A stretch of 64,000 nucleotides of DNA, taken from Mycolicibacterium crocinum (GTDB lineage Bacteria > Actinomycetota > Actinomycetes > Mycobacteriales > Mycobacteriaceae). The translations under genes and the position numbers were made by a program. The notes beneath the pieces are model-generated. The model searched no databases, was not told the DNA's origin, and saw nothing but the letters and a program-made list of their open reading frames with translations. Positions within the stretch are counted from its first letter, which is position 1; each line of letters begins with the position of its first letter. Below are positions 1 through 8,636 of the stretch, one piece after another. The stretch spans positions 3,348,001 to 3,412,000 of the forward strand of contig NZ_CP092362.2 in NCBI RefSeq assembly GCF_022370635.2, written 5' to 3'.

Positions 1-471
1 GTAGGACGCCCAACCGGTCGGACAGGCCCCCAGCCCCTGAGCCCGGGCGGCCAACAGGAAGTTCTGCATCGCCGGGAAGATCGAGCCGCCGAGCAGCAGC
101 TCAGAGGCGGTCGGATAGTGTTGCTGAGCGAACAGCACAGAGGTGAATTCACCTGCGCGGTCGTGCAATTCGTAGGTCGCGCGGTTGTTGCGGGCCTGCC
201 TGCCGGTGTCGTCGGGTGCGGGACGGCTCATGCCGTACACCGGCTCGATGACCTCCAGCGCGCGGGCCGCGGCCTCGGCAACCACCGCCCGCTGCTCGGG
301 CGAGCGCAGCACGACGAATCGCCAACCCTGCGCGTTCGCACCCGACGGCGCCCAGGTCGCGGCCTGCAGGCAACGGGCCAGCGTGGCGTCGTCGACCGGT
401 TCGGAGGTGAACCGCCTGATGGTCCTGGCCGTCGACATCACGTCCCAGATATCGCTACTGACTGCCTTCAC
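1..471 (-). CDS. Nitroreductase family protein (3' end outside window)
   Basis: FMN-dependent NAD(P)H nitroreductase fold; substrate unknown. The product opens with a leader ending DIWDVMSTARTIRRF and then reads WAPSGANAQGWRFVVL, the N-terminal phosphate/FMN-binding pattern of the family. Later ASELLLGGSIFPAMQNFLLAA and QGLGACPTGW match the central helix and loop. 157 codons are visible and the frame is still open at position 1. I chose the GTG at 471 because family homology begins before the internal ATG at 438. It is followed upstream by the same-strand diguanylate cyclase gene, 14 bp away. The family call is secure; the function is not. Confidence 0.85.
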   Translation of the reverse strand, partial: MKAVSSDIWDVMSTARTIRRFTSEPVDDATLARCLQAATWAPSGANAQGWRFVVLRSPEQRAVVAEAAARALEVIEPVYGMSRPAPDDTGRQARNNRATYELHDRAGEFTSVLFAQQHYPTASELLLGGSIFPAMQNFLLAARAQGLGACPTGWASY

Positions 472-485
472 CCTGAGAGGGTCTA

Positions 486-1814
486 TCAGATGTTCGGGTT
501 GCCCCGGACATCGGACTCACCCAGCCGGGCCTTCTGCCGGTACATGTCGATATCAGCCTTGCGGATCAGTTCCTCCGCGTTGTCGTCGTGACCCCAGGTC
601 CACCCCACTGATGCGGTGAGGCCGAATTCGCTCGAGTCGGCCGTGTAGCGACCGGTCAGCGCCGAGCGCACGGCCGCGGCCAGTTCACCCACCTCGGTGT
701 CGTGTGCGGCGTCGGGCACCAGCACCACGAATTCGTCGCCGCCGAGACGGTAGGCCGAATTCGGTTCGCAGACAGCGTCACTCAATCGGCGGGCCACCTC
801 GGCGAGCACCACGTCACCGGTGGCATGCCCGTGCGTGTCGTTGACGTGTTTGAACCCATCCAGGTCGATGAAGATCAGACCGACCGCAGCCCACGGCCTG
901 CCGGCCTGGTGCTCGGCGACGCGGCTGACGAGAGCGCGGCGGTTGAACAAACCGGTCAGCTGATCGGTGACGGCCAGCCGGGCCAGCTCGGCTTCGGCAT
1001 GCCGCCGGGCGGTGACGTCCTGGAACTGCGCAATCACCAGGTCTTCGGCGCCCGGCAACCGTCCCGGCACCAGAACCGCGCTGCGCTGCATCCAGATCAC
1101 ACTGCCGTCGCGGCGGACGTAGCGGCGCTCGGACGAGATCTGGGTGACCGTGCCGGCCAGCAACGAGGCCATCTCCTGCTCACCGGCGGCCACGTCGTCG
1201 GGGTGGACGAAGTCGCGGTAGTCGCGGCCGACGAGTTCGTCTGCGCTGTAGCCGATCAGCGCGCACAGCGCCGGGTTGGCGAGCAGCATTTCGCCGGTCG
1301 TGGTCACCACGGCTTTGCCGTAGGGCGCATTGGCCATGCTGATCTCGAACAGCCGACGCCCATCGTCGAGGGCCCGCTCGGCGTCGGCCTCCTCGGTGAG
1401 ATCGGTGCCCTGAATGTAGAAGCCCAGTACCTCGCCGTCGACGATGTCGGGAATGTAGGACAGCAGCGTGCGCCGCCGTATTTCGCCGAGGCCGACCAGT
1501 TCACGCTCGAAGAGCTGCGGGCGGCCGGCGAGCGCGCCCATGATGTACGGCAGGTTCAACGCGTACACGGTCTCCCCCAGCACCTCACGGATATGGCGGC
1601 CGTGCACCTGGTGCGGCGCCATCGCGAAGTAGCTGAGATACGCATCATTGGCGATCACGTTGCGCAGATTGCGATCCCAGTACCCGACAATCCCCGGCAG
1701 GTGGTTGATGAGTTGCCGAAGTTGCCGTAATTCGTCTTCAGGGTTCGGCTGTTCGGCCGGCGCCACCTTTACCCCTCGGTGTGCAGCTGCAGAATGTGTG
1801 TCCTGTTGTGTCAA
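486..1814 (-). CDS. PAS-PAS-GGDEF diguanylate cyclase
   Basis: Predicted cytosolic c-di-GMP synthase of 442 aa. Two PAS sensor domains lie at about residues 25-145 and 150-275 (the second with ALIGYSADELVGRDYRDF and the C-terminal FQDVTARRHAE signature). A GGDEF domain follows at about 280-435, with DQLTGLFNRRAL, FIDLDGFKHVND and an intact active-site GGDEF at 358-362. The inhibitory RxxD I-site expected at 349-352 is absent (CEPN there), so product inhibition is probably lost. There is no EAL domain and no membrane segment. It is divergent from yaaA, with 79 bp between the start codons. The input sensed by the PAS domains is unknown. Confidence 0.9.
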   Translation of the reverse strand: MTQQDTHSAAAHRGVKVAPAEQPNPEDELRQLRQLINHLPGIVGYWDRNLRNVIANDAYLSYFAMAPHQVHGRHIREVLGETVYALNLPYIMGALAGRPQLFERELVGLGEIRRRTLLSYIPDIVDGEVLGFYIQGTDLTEEADAERALDDGRRLFEISMANAPYGKAVVTTTGEMLLANPALCALIGYSADELVGRDYRDFVHPDDVAAGEQEMASLLAGTVTQISSERRYVRRDGSVIWMQRSAVLVPGRLPGAEDLVIAQFQDVTARRHAEAELARLAVTDQLTGLFNRRALVSRVAEHQAGRPWAAVGLIFIDLDGFKHVNDTHGHATGDVVLAEVARRLSDAVCEPNSAYRLGGDEFVVLVPDAAHDTEVGELAAAVRSALTGRYTADSSEFGLTASVGWTWGHDDNAEELIRKADIDMYRQKARLGESDVRGNPNI

Positions 1815-1893
1815 GACACGTAGGCGCCAAATTTATCAGCGCCGCGACGGGGGCCGGTACGGGCTTCCCGCGCTGCCCGCTAGCCTCTCGGTC

Positions 1894-2640
1894 GTGATCG
1901 TGCTGCTTCCGCCGTCGGAGACCAAACGCAGTGGCGGCGACGGACCTCCGCTGCGGCTGGACGATCTCAGCAGTCCGGCGCTGGGTCCGCTGCGCGGGGC
2001 CCTGATCGACGAACTCGTCACGCTGGCCGCCGAACCCGAGGCGTGCCGGGCGGCGCTGGGCATCTCCCCGGCACAGGACGCCGAGATCGAACGCAACGCC
2101 TTACTGCTGAGCTCGCCGACGCTGCCGGCCATCACCCGCTACACCGGCGTGCTCTACGACGCCCTGGACGTGGAGTCGCTTCGCGGCGCCGCGGCCGCGC
2201 GGGCCCGCGCCCGGCTGGCCGTCGGCTCCGCCCTGTTCGGCGTGCTCCGGGCCGACGACCTGATCCCGGCCTACCGGCTGTCGGCCTCGTCGAAGCTTCC
2301 GGGCAGCACGACGCTCGCCGCTCGGTGGCGCCCCGTTCTCGAGCCGGTCCTGGCCGAGATGTCGGCTGACGAGCTCATCGTCGACCTGCGGTCGGGCTCC
2401 TACGCCGCACTGGGCCGAATTCCGGACGCCGTGCGCGTCGATGTCCTGGCCGAACACCCCGATGGGCGCCGCACTGTCGTCACGCATTTCAACAAGGCGC
2501 ACAAGGGCCGGTTCGCGCGGGCACTCGCATCGTCGCGGTCCGAACCCGGCGACGCGGCCGCGGTCGCCGCCGTCGCCCGCCGGGCCGGGATGCACGTCGA
2601 GCGGACCGGCAACGAGTTGACCGTCGTTGTCCCCGCCTGA
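1894..2640 (+). CDS. yaaA: Peroxide stress protein YaaA (UPF0246)
   Basis: 248-aa member of the YaaA/UPF0246 family, known in E. coli to limit free iron and DNA damage under peroxide stress; the fold binds DNA. The N-terminal VIVLLPPSETK, the central YTGVLYDAL and AYRLSASSKLPG, and the C-terminal VTHFNKAHKGRFAR are the family hallmarks. The frame stays open upstream, but homology starts at the GTG at 1894, which is preferred. It is divergent from the PAS-PAS-GGDEF gene. The length fits the family. Confidence 0.9.
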   Translation: MIVLLPPSETKRSGGDGPPLRLDDLSSPALGPLRGALIDELVTLAAEPEACRAALGISPAQDAEIERNALLLSSPTLPAITRYTGVLYDALDVESLRGAAAARARARLAVGSALFGVLRADDLIPAYRLSASSKLPGSTTLAARWRPVLEPVLAEMSADELIVDLRSGSYAALGRIPDAVRVDVLAEHPDGRRTVVTHFNKAHKGRFARALASSRSEPGDAAAVAAVARRAGMHVERTGNELTVVVPA

Positions 2641-2817
2641 CCTATATCGACCATTCGCCACGCCGTTGAAATTGTCGCCACCGGAAAATCTGAGAAAACC
2701 AGGGGTGGCCAGTGCAGAAAGCGTTCGCTAGGCTCGGTATCCGGCACCGGTGGCGCAAGCGCGAATTCGTTGCTGGCGAGTCGTGCAGCAGCGGTGCGAT
2801 GACGAAGGGGTGGGTTG

Positions 2818-3942
2818 ATGCGATTGTCGTTGTCGACCCGTTCGGCGAACCAGTACTACTCCCTGACCGCGCTGCTCGCGGCCCGCGGAGCGCAGACCTA
2901 CACCTCCCGGGTGATCGCCGGAAGTGTGTTCACGCTGGGCCTGATCACGCTGTCCACGATCGGCAGCGGGGCGACGCTGCAGTGGCCGATCAGCCGTCCC
3001 CTGCTGATCGGCGTGTCCGTCCTGTGCTTCGCGTCCACGTTCATCTGGTTGCGGCACCGCTGGCCCACCCGCAACGAGTCGGCGTTGCTGGTCGCCATCG
3101 CCGCAGTGGCCATCCCCGTCGGAACCATCGTCCCGGTCGAACCGCTGTACGGACTGCTGGGTGCGTCGTCGTTCGCGTTGGTCATCGGATACGCCGCCCT
3201 CTTCCACGGCCCGCGGCTGCTCGCGATGATCCTGGCGATCGCCGTCGCGACGCTGATCTACCTGGCCGTGCGGATGGCCAGCGTCGATCTTCCGCTGGCG
3301 CTGGCCGGTGTCGCGCTGATGCTGCTGCTGTATGTGTTCGCGGCCTTCTCCTGCCGGCTGGTGGTGTGGCTGACCGGGGCCGAGGACGGGGCCGACGCCG
3401 TCGAACCGCTCACCGGCCTGCTCAACCGCGACGCGTTCTATCTGCAGACCGCGACGCTGTTGGCATCGCGCAACCGCGACGACGACCGCTACCTGGTGAT
3501 CGCCGTCGTCAACATCGACAGCTTCGCGGCGATGGTCGCCGTCGCCGGTAACCGAGGCGGGAACCGGGCACGGGTGGCCGCCGGGCAGGCGCTGCGTGAG
3601 ACGGTGCGCCGCGACGCGATCCTCGGCCATGTCAGCGAGGCGGAATTCTTTGTCGCCGACTGCTTCACGACGCCGGACTCGTCCCCACTGATCGAGCGCA
3701 TCCGCGGTGCGATCGCCTCATCGCCGGCTGGGATGACGGCCAGCATCGGCGTCGTCAGCACCCCGCTTCAGCCGCTGGTGGAGCACCCACCCAACGAGAT
3801 CCTCGACGAGATCGTTGCCCTGGCCACCACCGCCATGTACGAGGCACGCCGGGCCGGCGGCAATCAGGCCCGCTATGTGGTGCGCCCGAGCCTGAGCATC
3901 TCCGACGACGAGAACGACGGCTACGACACCCCGCTGCTCTGA
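2818..3942 (+). CDS. Multi-pass membrane protein with degenerate GGDEF domain
   Basis: 374 aa. About six hydrophobic helices span residues 30-185, followed by a cytosolic GGDEF-fold domain at about 195-365 that starts with the typical EPLTGLLNRDAF. The catalytic GGDEF is replaced by SEAEF at 273-277 and the metal-binding DLD is reduced to NID, so cyclase activity is very unlikely. The domain may act as a ligand-binding or protein-interaction module. The ATG at 2818 follows a purine-rich ribosome site (gaaggggtggg); a TTG one codon upstream is less likely. It is convergent with the SnoaL-like gene. Confidence 0.8.
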   Translation: MRLSLSTRSANQYYSLTALLAARGAQTYTSRVIAGSVFTLGLITLSTIGSGATLQWPISRPLLIGVSVLCFASTFIWLRHRWPTRNESALLVAIAAVAIPVGTIVPVEPLYGLLGASSFALVIGYAALFHGPRLLAMILAIAVATLIYLAVRMASVDLPLALAGVALMLLLYVFAAFSCRLVVWLTGAEDGADAVEPLTGLLNRDAFYLQTATLLASRNRDDDRYLVIAVVNIDSFAAMVAVAGNRGGNRARVAAGQALRETVRRDAILGHVSEAEFFVADCFTTPDSSPLIERIRGAIASSPAGMTASIGVVSTPLQPLVEHPPNEILDEIVALATTAMYEARRAGGNQARYVVRPSLSISDDENDGYDTPLL

Positions 3943-3945
3943 CGC

Positions 3946-4344
3946 TCAGCTGCCGGCGCGCCGGACATCGGCGGGCGCGCCCACCGATTCCGGGTCGACC
4001 TCCACGCCATAGGACGTGATCGACGCGATCTCGTCGCCCGCGAATTGGCAGATGTGACAGCTCGAAACGATGGTGACACCGTCCGGGCGCTGGTATCGGC
4101 CCAGCACTTCGACGACCACGGTGTCGTCCTGTTCGACCGTCAGGCAGCGGTCCCAGGTGGCGACGGTCGCAGCGAGACCGCCCGCGGTGTCGCGGCACGT
4201 GGTGGCGACAGCGTCGGCGCCCTCGAGCACCGAGTAGCCAACGATGGTCCACACCACGTTGCGGGCCAGGTGCGGGAGGGCTTCGTCGAACCGGTGCTGG
4301 GCGAAGGCGCGGGCGACCTCAGCCCGATCGGTCGGTGCGCTCAC
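3946..4344 (-). CDS. SnoaL-like / NTF2-fold protein
   Basis: 132-aa protein with an NTF2-like pattern: an N-terminal helix (VARAFAQHRFDEALPHLARNVVWTIVG), then SVLEGADAVATTCRDT, then strands ending CHICQFAGDEIASITSYGVEVDP. The family covers polyketide cyclases, isomerases and non-catalytic proteins, so no reaction is assigned. The GTG at 4344 is chosen because a strong Shine-Dalgarno (gaggag) lies 7 nt before it; the open frame extends further to 4419 without support. Divergent from the ureohydrolase gene. Confidence 0.7.
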   Translation of the reverse strand: MSAPTDRAEVARAFAQHRFDEALPHLARNVVWTIVGYSVLEGADAVATTCRDTAGGLAATVATWDRCLTVEQDDTVVVEVLGRYQRPDGVTIVSSCHICQFAGDEIASITSYGVEVDPESVGAPADVRRAGS

Positions 4345-4418
4345 ACTGCTCAACTCCTCTTCGATTGCCCTGCCCACGAGGCTAACTCCGGTGGCCCGGC
4401 GGCGGTAATGTCTGGCCA

Positions 4419-5462
4419 ATGAGTTCCGGCCATGACGACAAGCCCGTGCGTGACCTGCCTCCCGGGATGGCCGGGCAACTGGATCTGCCCTATGCGGGGC
4501 TGGCCTCGTTCGGGCATCGTCCGTTCCTGACCGAACCGGAGCAGTTGGACAGCTGGCGGCCGGACGTGGCGATCGTCGGGGCGCCGTTCGACATTTCCAC
4601 CACCAACCGCCCGGGTGCCCGGTTCGGGCCGCGAGCCATCCGGGCCACCGCCTACGAACCCGGCACGTACCACATGGATCTCGGGCTGGAGATCTTCGAC
4701 TGGCTCGAGGTCGTCGACTTCGGTGACGCGCATTGCCCGCACGGACTGACCGAGGTCTCGCACGCCAACATTCGCGAACGGGTGCACACCGTCGCCTCCC
4801 GCGGCATCGTGCCGGTCGTCCTCGGCGGCGACCATTCGATCACCTGGCCATCGGCCACCGCGGTTGCCGATGTGCACGGCTACGGCAACGTCGGCATCGT
4901 CCATTTCGACGCCCACGCCGACACCGCCGACATCATCGACGGAAACCTGGCCAGCCACGGCACCCCGATGCGACGGCTCATCGAATCCGGCGCCGTCCCC
5001 GGGACGCATTTCGTTCAGGTCGGCCTGCGCGGGTACTGGCCGCCCCAGGACACGTTCGAGTGGATGCAAGAACAAGGCATGACCTGGCACACCATGCAGG
5101 AGATCTGGGATCTGGGCTTCAAGGAAGTGATGCGGCGGGCGGTGTCCGAAGCGCTCGACAAAGCCGAAAAGCTCTATGTATCAGTCGATATCGATGTTCT
5201 GGATCCCGCCCACGCCCCCGGCACCGGAACACCCGAGCCGGGCGGCATCACCAGCGCCGACCTGCTGCGGATGGTCCGCCAACTGTGTTACGAGCACGAC
5301 GTGGCCGGCGTCGACGTCGTCGAGGTCGCCCCGGCCTACGACCACGCCGAACTGACGGTCAACGCCGCGCATCGCGTGGTGTTCGAGGCACTCGCCGGGA
5401 TGGCCGCACGCCGTCGCGACGCGGCGAACGTCAAGCCCGGGCCGCCGTCCCCGCTGGCCTAG
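4419..5462 (+). CDS. Agmatinase/ureohydrolase family protein
   Basis: 347-aa manganese ureohydrolase that should split a guanidino compound into urea and an amine. All metal motifs are intact: GGDHS at 136-140, DAHAD at 164-168 and SVDIDVLDP at 255-263, plus the TPEPGG loop. Agmatinase, guanidinobutyrase and related activities cannot be told apart by eye. The ATG at 4419 begins 74 bp from the divergent SnoaL-like gene. Its TAG stop interlocks with the TAG of the convergent gene at 5459 (CTAG shared). Confidence 0.85.
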   Translation: MSSGHDDKPVRDLPPGMAGQLDLPYAGLASFGHRPFLTEPEQLDSWRPDVAIVGAPFDISTTNRPGARFGPRAIRATAYEPGTYHMDLGLEIFDWLEVVDFGDAHCPHGLTEVSHANIRERVHTVASRGIVPVVLGGDHSITWPSATAVADVHGYGNVGIVHFDAHADTADIIDGNLASHGTPMRRLIESGAVPGTHFVQVGLRGYWPPQDTFEWMQEQGMTWHTMQEIWDLGFKEVMRRAVSEALDKAEKLYVSVDIDVLDPAHAPGTGTPEPGGITSADLLRMVRQLCYEHDVAGVDVVEVAPAYDHAELTVNAAHRVVFEALAGMAARRRDAANVKPGPPSPLA

Positions 5463-6589
5463 TAGTCGGATTCAGCGGCCAGGATTTCGGCGAGGTACGC
5501 GTCGGGTCCGGGCTGCGCGAGCCGCTGCCGGGCGAACTGCCGAACCCGCCGGCGCGCGTCGTTCGACTCGTCCACGTCCGCACCCACGGTCACCGTCGTC
5601 GCCGACCAGTCTTGGTCCCACGCCGCGGCGGCGGTCGCCGGAGCGTCCGCGTCGTCCTGCAGTGCGATCGTCGCCCGGCCCGATGCGTCGAGTTCACCGG
5701 TGGCGGTGAGGTTCCCGCAGTGCAGGGCGACGGGGATACCGGCCGGCGAGCCAGCCCCGATCACGGCTGCGTGCAGCGTCGCGGTGACCTGGTCGCCGTC
5801 GGCGGCCACCGCCCACGTCACGGTGTCCTCGGCGGCGTCGAACACGCCGCTGGGGACCGCAGACCAGGCGATCGGCGCCACGCCGCGGGCGATCAACCCG
5901 GCCGGCGCCGGTCCGGCGTCACCGCGGGCGGCCAGCGCATAGTCGTCCTGGTGCGCGGGCGCGTGCTGCGGTTGCGCGTTCTCGACGGCGTCGGTCAATT
6001 CGGCCCAGCCGGGAGCGTCGACGCCGACATCCTCGGCCAGCCGGACGACCTCCCGGACCAGGTCCACCACCCGCGGGTCACCGACCAGCAGGTGCAGCGT
6101 CAGGGCGGCGGCGTGCGGAGCCAACAGTGCGCCGATATCGGCGTCGATGCTGTCGTCGGCCACGAAGTCCTCGGCGTCCGCGGTGAGTAGCGCGATCTCG
6201 GCGTCCAGCAGCGCCGGATCCAGGCCGCTGATGCCGTCACGGACGCTCGCAGGCCACCACCGGCGCAACCAGTGCCCGACGGCGAGCCTGCGCAACCCGT
6301 CCAGTGCGCCGGGCCGTACCTCGACGCCGGAAAGGTCAACTCCGGCAAGCTCATCGGGCGGGTTCCCGGTGGCGGCAGCCAACGCGTGATGCCCGTCTTC
6401 GCCGAGTACCCGCCACAGCCAGTCGGCCCGGGTCGCGTCGGTCAGCGTGATCTGGGCGCCGTTGGCGTCCGGCGCCTCGTCGACGGTCCAGGCCAGCACC
6501 GCGCCGTCGACCTCCAGCACCGCGACCAGCGGCACCGAGGCCACTGCTGGGCCGATGCGCCACAGTCCGGAATCGGCTACCAATCTCAT
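5459..6589 (-). CDS. Conserved hypothetical protein, coupled to the 6586-7905 gene
   Basis: 376-aa protein I do not recognise. The N-terminus (residues 1-55) looks beta-rich (LWRIGPAVASVPLVAVLEVDG), the middle is helical with acidic stretches, and residues 240-350 again look beta-rich. No signal peptide or transmembrane segment is evident. The ATG at 6589 overlaps the TGA of the upstream gene (ATGA), so the two are very probably made together in one complex or pathway. It sits at the end of the cluster that contains the CHAT protease and TPR-like genes. Confidence 0.7.
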   Translation of the reverse strand: MRLVADSGLWRIGPAVASVPLVAVLEVDGAVLAWTVDEAPDANGAQITLTDATRADWLWRVLGEDGHHALAAATGNPPDELAGVDLSGVEVRPGALDGLRRLAVGHWLRRWWPASVRDGISGLDPALLDAEIALLTADAEDFVADDSIDADIGALLAPHAAALTLHLLVGDPRVVDLVREVVRLAEDVGVDAPGWAELTDAVENAQPQHAPAHQDDYALAARGDAGPAPAGLIARGVAPIAWSAVPSGVFDAAEDTVTWAVAADGDQVTATLHAAVIGAGSPAGIPVALHCGNLTATGELDASGRATIALQDDADAPATAAAAWDQDWSATTVTVGADVDESNDARRRVRQFARQRLAQPGPDAYLAEILAAESDY

Positions 6590-7905
6590 TGCGCCACCTG
6601 CACTTCCAGCATCGCCTTGATTCGCTGGCGGTGATCGAGGCTCACCGATCGCGCGACCCCTTCCAGCAGGGCTCGCAGATCGTCGACGTCGTCGCAGGGC
6701 TCTTGCCACACGTCGCGGCCGTGCAGCCGCGCCCACAACCGGCTCAGGTACGGCCGGGCGAAGCAGGCGAGATCTTCGACGACCTGGCGCTGCCGCGGAT
6801 GCACCGGTTCGGCCCCGGCCAGCACACGGCGTGCGTGCAAAACGTACGCCTCCTTGCGCAACCGGGCCTGGATGATCGCCGCCAGCTGGTACTCGGCCAC
6901 GGCACGTTCGTCGAGGGGCGCGAGCTGGCAGGCCACCTCGATGCCGGCGACCAGTGCGGCCTGCTTGTCCTCGGCGAGCAGACCCCAAGGGGCACAGGCT
7001 CGGTCAACCTCCTCGGCACACAACAGCGGAACGTCGGGAAGCTCGTCGCGATCCAGTGCGCGGCGCAGGGTCGCGCGGACGCGGTCGACCACGCTGCGGT
7101 CCAGCGGCCGATCGCGCTCCGGCCCCCCAGACAACGACGGTGGTTGCAGCGGCAACGCCGCGGTGAGGCCGAGGTCGAGGATCGACCACGGCAGGGCCGA
7201 CGGCTGAGTGCGCGCGCGGGCGCCGAGGTTGTGCGGTGTCGCGTCGGCGATCAGTGCCGACCACACCCGTTGGCGGGCAACGCCGGCGCGATGCCCCTCG
7301 GCCGGGCCCAACACCGTGGTCAGGCCGGCCAGAAACGGTCCGCTGATGCTGTCGTCGGCCCGCACGTCGGACCAGCTGCGGTCCAACTGGGCGGACAGAC
7401 GCGCAACGACCTGCGGCGAGGCGAGGTGCTGGTTGAGCACTTCGACAGCGGTGCGGTCGCGGTCGTCGTGAACGGCGCGCAGCGCGTCCGCGGCGGTGCG
7501 CAGGCCGTCGCCGCCGGGCGCCCCGTCGGTGACCGCAAGCTCGAAACATACTGGGAAATAAAGGTCTTGGGCATTGCCGGTGGTGATGCGCCGGCGGCGG
7601 CGCTCCTGCTTCATCAGCTCGAACCACGCTGCGGCCCAACGCAACCGGTCGGCGTGATCGAGGATCACATCCGTCATCTCGGCGGCGATGTCGGCGTCGA
7701 CGAACGGCGCGGAATAGGCGGGATTGCTGCGCAGCCGCAGCACGAGCGGGTCGATGATGCGTTTGACCGTCCGGCGCAACGGGCCACCGTCGTCGCCGCT
7801 GAGGACCGCCACGCCGGGCCCGATCGTCCGCCACGCACGGTCGATCACCGCCCGCCGCGGCTGCGACGTGACGACTCCTGTGACCGTGTCCGAGCCGGCG
7901 CTCAT
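6586..7905 (-). CDS. Conserved hypothetical helical protein in the CHAT cluster
   Basis: 439-aa protein, mostly alpha-helical and Arg-rich, without recognised catalytic motifs. Notable stretches are DHADRLRWAAAWFELMKQERRRRR near residue 90-115 and a C-terminal helical block with RPYLSRLWARLHGRD. No membrane segment. The ATG at 7905 lies 66 bp from the divergent start at 7972. The downstream gene starts inside its stop codon. It may be a partner or substrate of the neighbouring protease system, but only location supports that. Confidence 0.7.
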   Translation of the reverse strand: MSAGSDTVTGVVTSQPRRAVIDRAWRTIGPGVAVLSGDDGGPLRRTVKRIIDPLVLRLRSNPAYSAPFVDADIAAEMTDVILDHADRLRWAAAWFELMKQERRRRRITTGNAQDLYFPVCFELAVTDGAPGGDGLRTAADALRAVHDDRDRTAVEVLNQHLASPQVVARLSAQLDRSWSDVRADDSISGPFLAGLTTVLGPAEGHRAGVARQRVWSALIADATPHNLGARARTQPSALPWSILDLGLTAALPLQPPSLSGGPERDRPLDRSVVDRVRATLRRALDRDELPDVPLLCAEEVDRACAPWGLLAEDKQAALVAGIEVACQLAPLDERAVAEYQLAAIIQARLRKEAYVLHARRVLAGAEPVHPRQRQVVEDLACFARPYLSRLWARLHGRDVWQEPCDDVDDLRALLEGVARSVSLDHRQRIKAMLEVQVAQ

Positions 7906-7971
7906 CCGGACAGAATAAGGCCAGCGCAAAGTTGGGTTCGGTAGCCGGTGACGGTAGGCACGCTGCTCACC

Positions 7972-8631
7972 ATGTCTGATGCACTCCTGGGCGCCATCGC
8001 CGTCGTCTCCGCCATCGCACTCGCCTCGATCATCGTCGCCGCCGGCCTCGGCGGGCAGCCGCCGCGAAGCAGGCGCCCGCGCAGTACCCGCTGCCCCCGC
8101 TCGATCGGCGTCGGCACCGTGCAGATGGTGGCCGGTGCCGACGATCCCGTGATCGTCGTCGAGGTCGAAAGCGTTGCCGGTCAGCGCTTCACCGGACGCC
8201 TGTGCCACGGCCACGACGATCCGGTGGTCTCGGCGCTGCGGCCCGGCGTCATCCTGCTGGTGTCGTTCGACCCGGCCAGCCGCAAGCAGCTCTCGCTGGC
8301 CGACGATGCCATCGCCGTGCGGGCCGCCGCCGACCACTCGCTGCTGCGTCAGGGCGTGCTCACCCACGACCAGCTCGATCTGATCCGGTTCGGCACCCGC
8401 TCCTGCGGCGTCGTGACCGGCATGCGAGCCACCGGCCGTGATCGCGAGGACTATCGCGAGGTGCAACTGGATCTGATGGTCACCCGCCCGGGCGGCGGTC
8501 AGTTCCCGGCCCAGGAGGTCACGCTGGTGCCGGAGGCCGCGCTGGCCAAGGTCTCCCCCGGCAGCATCATCGACACCTACTACCTGCCTGAGGACGAGTC
8601 CGCGATCGCGGTGTGCCTGCCCCCGGCCTGA
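7972..8631 (+). CDS. Membrane-anchored protein with a duplicated beta-domain
   Basis: 219 aa. One N-terminal hydrophobic helix (LLGAIAVVSAIALASIIVAA) is followed by a basic, Arg-rich linker and two similar soluble units. The first unit is VVEVESVAGQRFTGRL...LRPGVILLVSFDP; the second is VQLDLMVTRPGGGQFPAQE...VSPGSIIDTYYLP. Both end in a PG-hydrophobic-beta-strand-P pattern, suggesting an internal duplication. The family is unknown. The ATG at 7972 is preferred to an in-frame GTG at 7948. It lies between the two minus-strand operons of the CHAT cluster and converges on the CHAT gene with a 5-bp gap. Confidence 0.7.
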   Translation: MSDALLGAIAVVSAIALASIIVAAGLGGQPPRSRRPRSTRCPRSIGVGTVQMVAGADDPVIVVEVESVAGQRFTGRLCHGHDDPVVSALRPGVILLVSFDPASRKQLSLADDAIAVRAAADHSLLRQGVLTHDQLDLIRFGTRSCGVVTGMRATGRDREDYREVQLDLMVTRPGGGQFPAQEVTLVPEAALAKVSPGSIIDTYYLPEDESAIAVCLPPA

Positions 8632-8636
8632 CGCGA

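Noticed and set aside
2728..3630. A 300-codon minus-strand frame opposite the degenerate GGDEF gene
   Set aside because: Composition is Arg/Gln/Asp-rich as in antisense shadows, and the plus strand encodes clear membrane helices and a GGDEF fold.
4733..6190. A 485-codon plus-strand frame across the ureohydrolase and its neighbour
   Set aside because: It is out of frame with the intact ureohydrolase motifs and antisense to the gene at 5459-6589; Arg-rich shadow.
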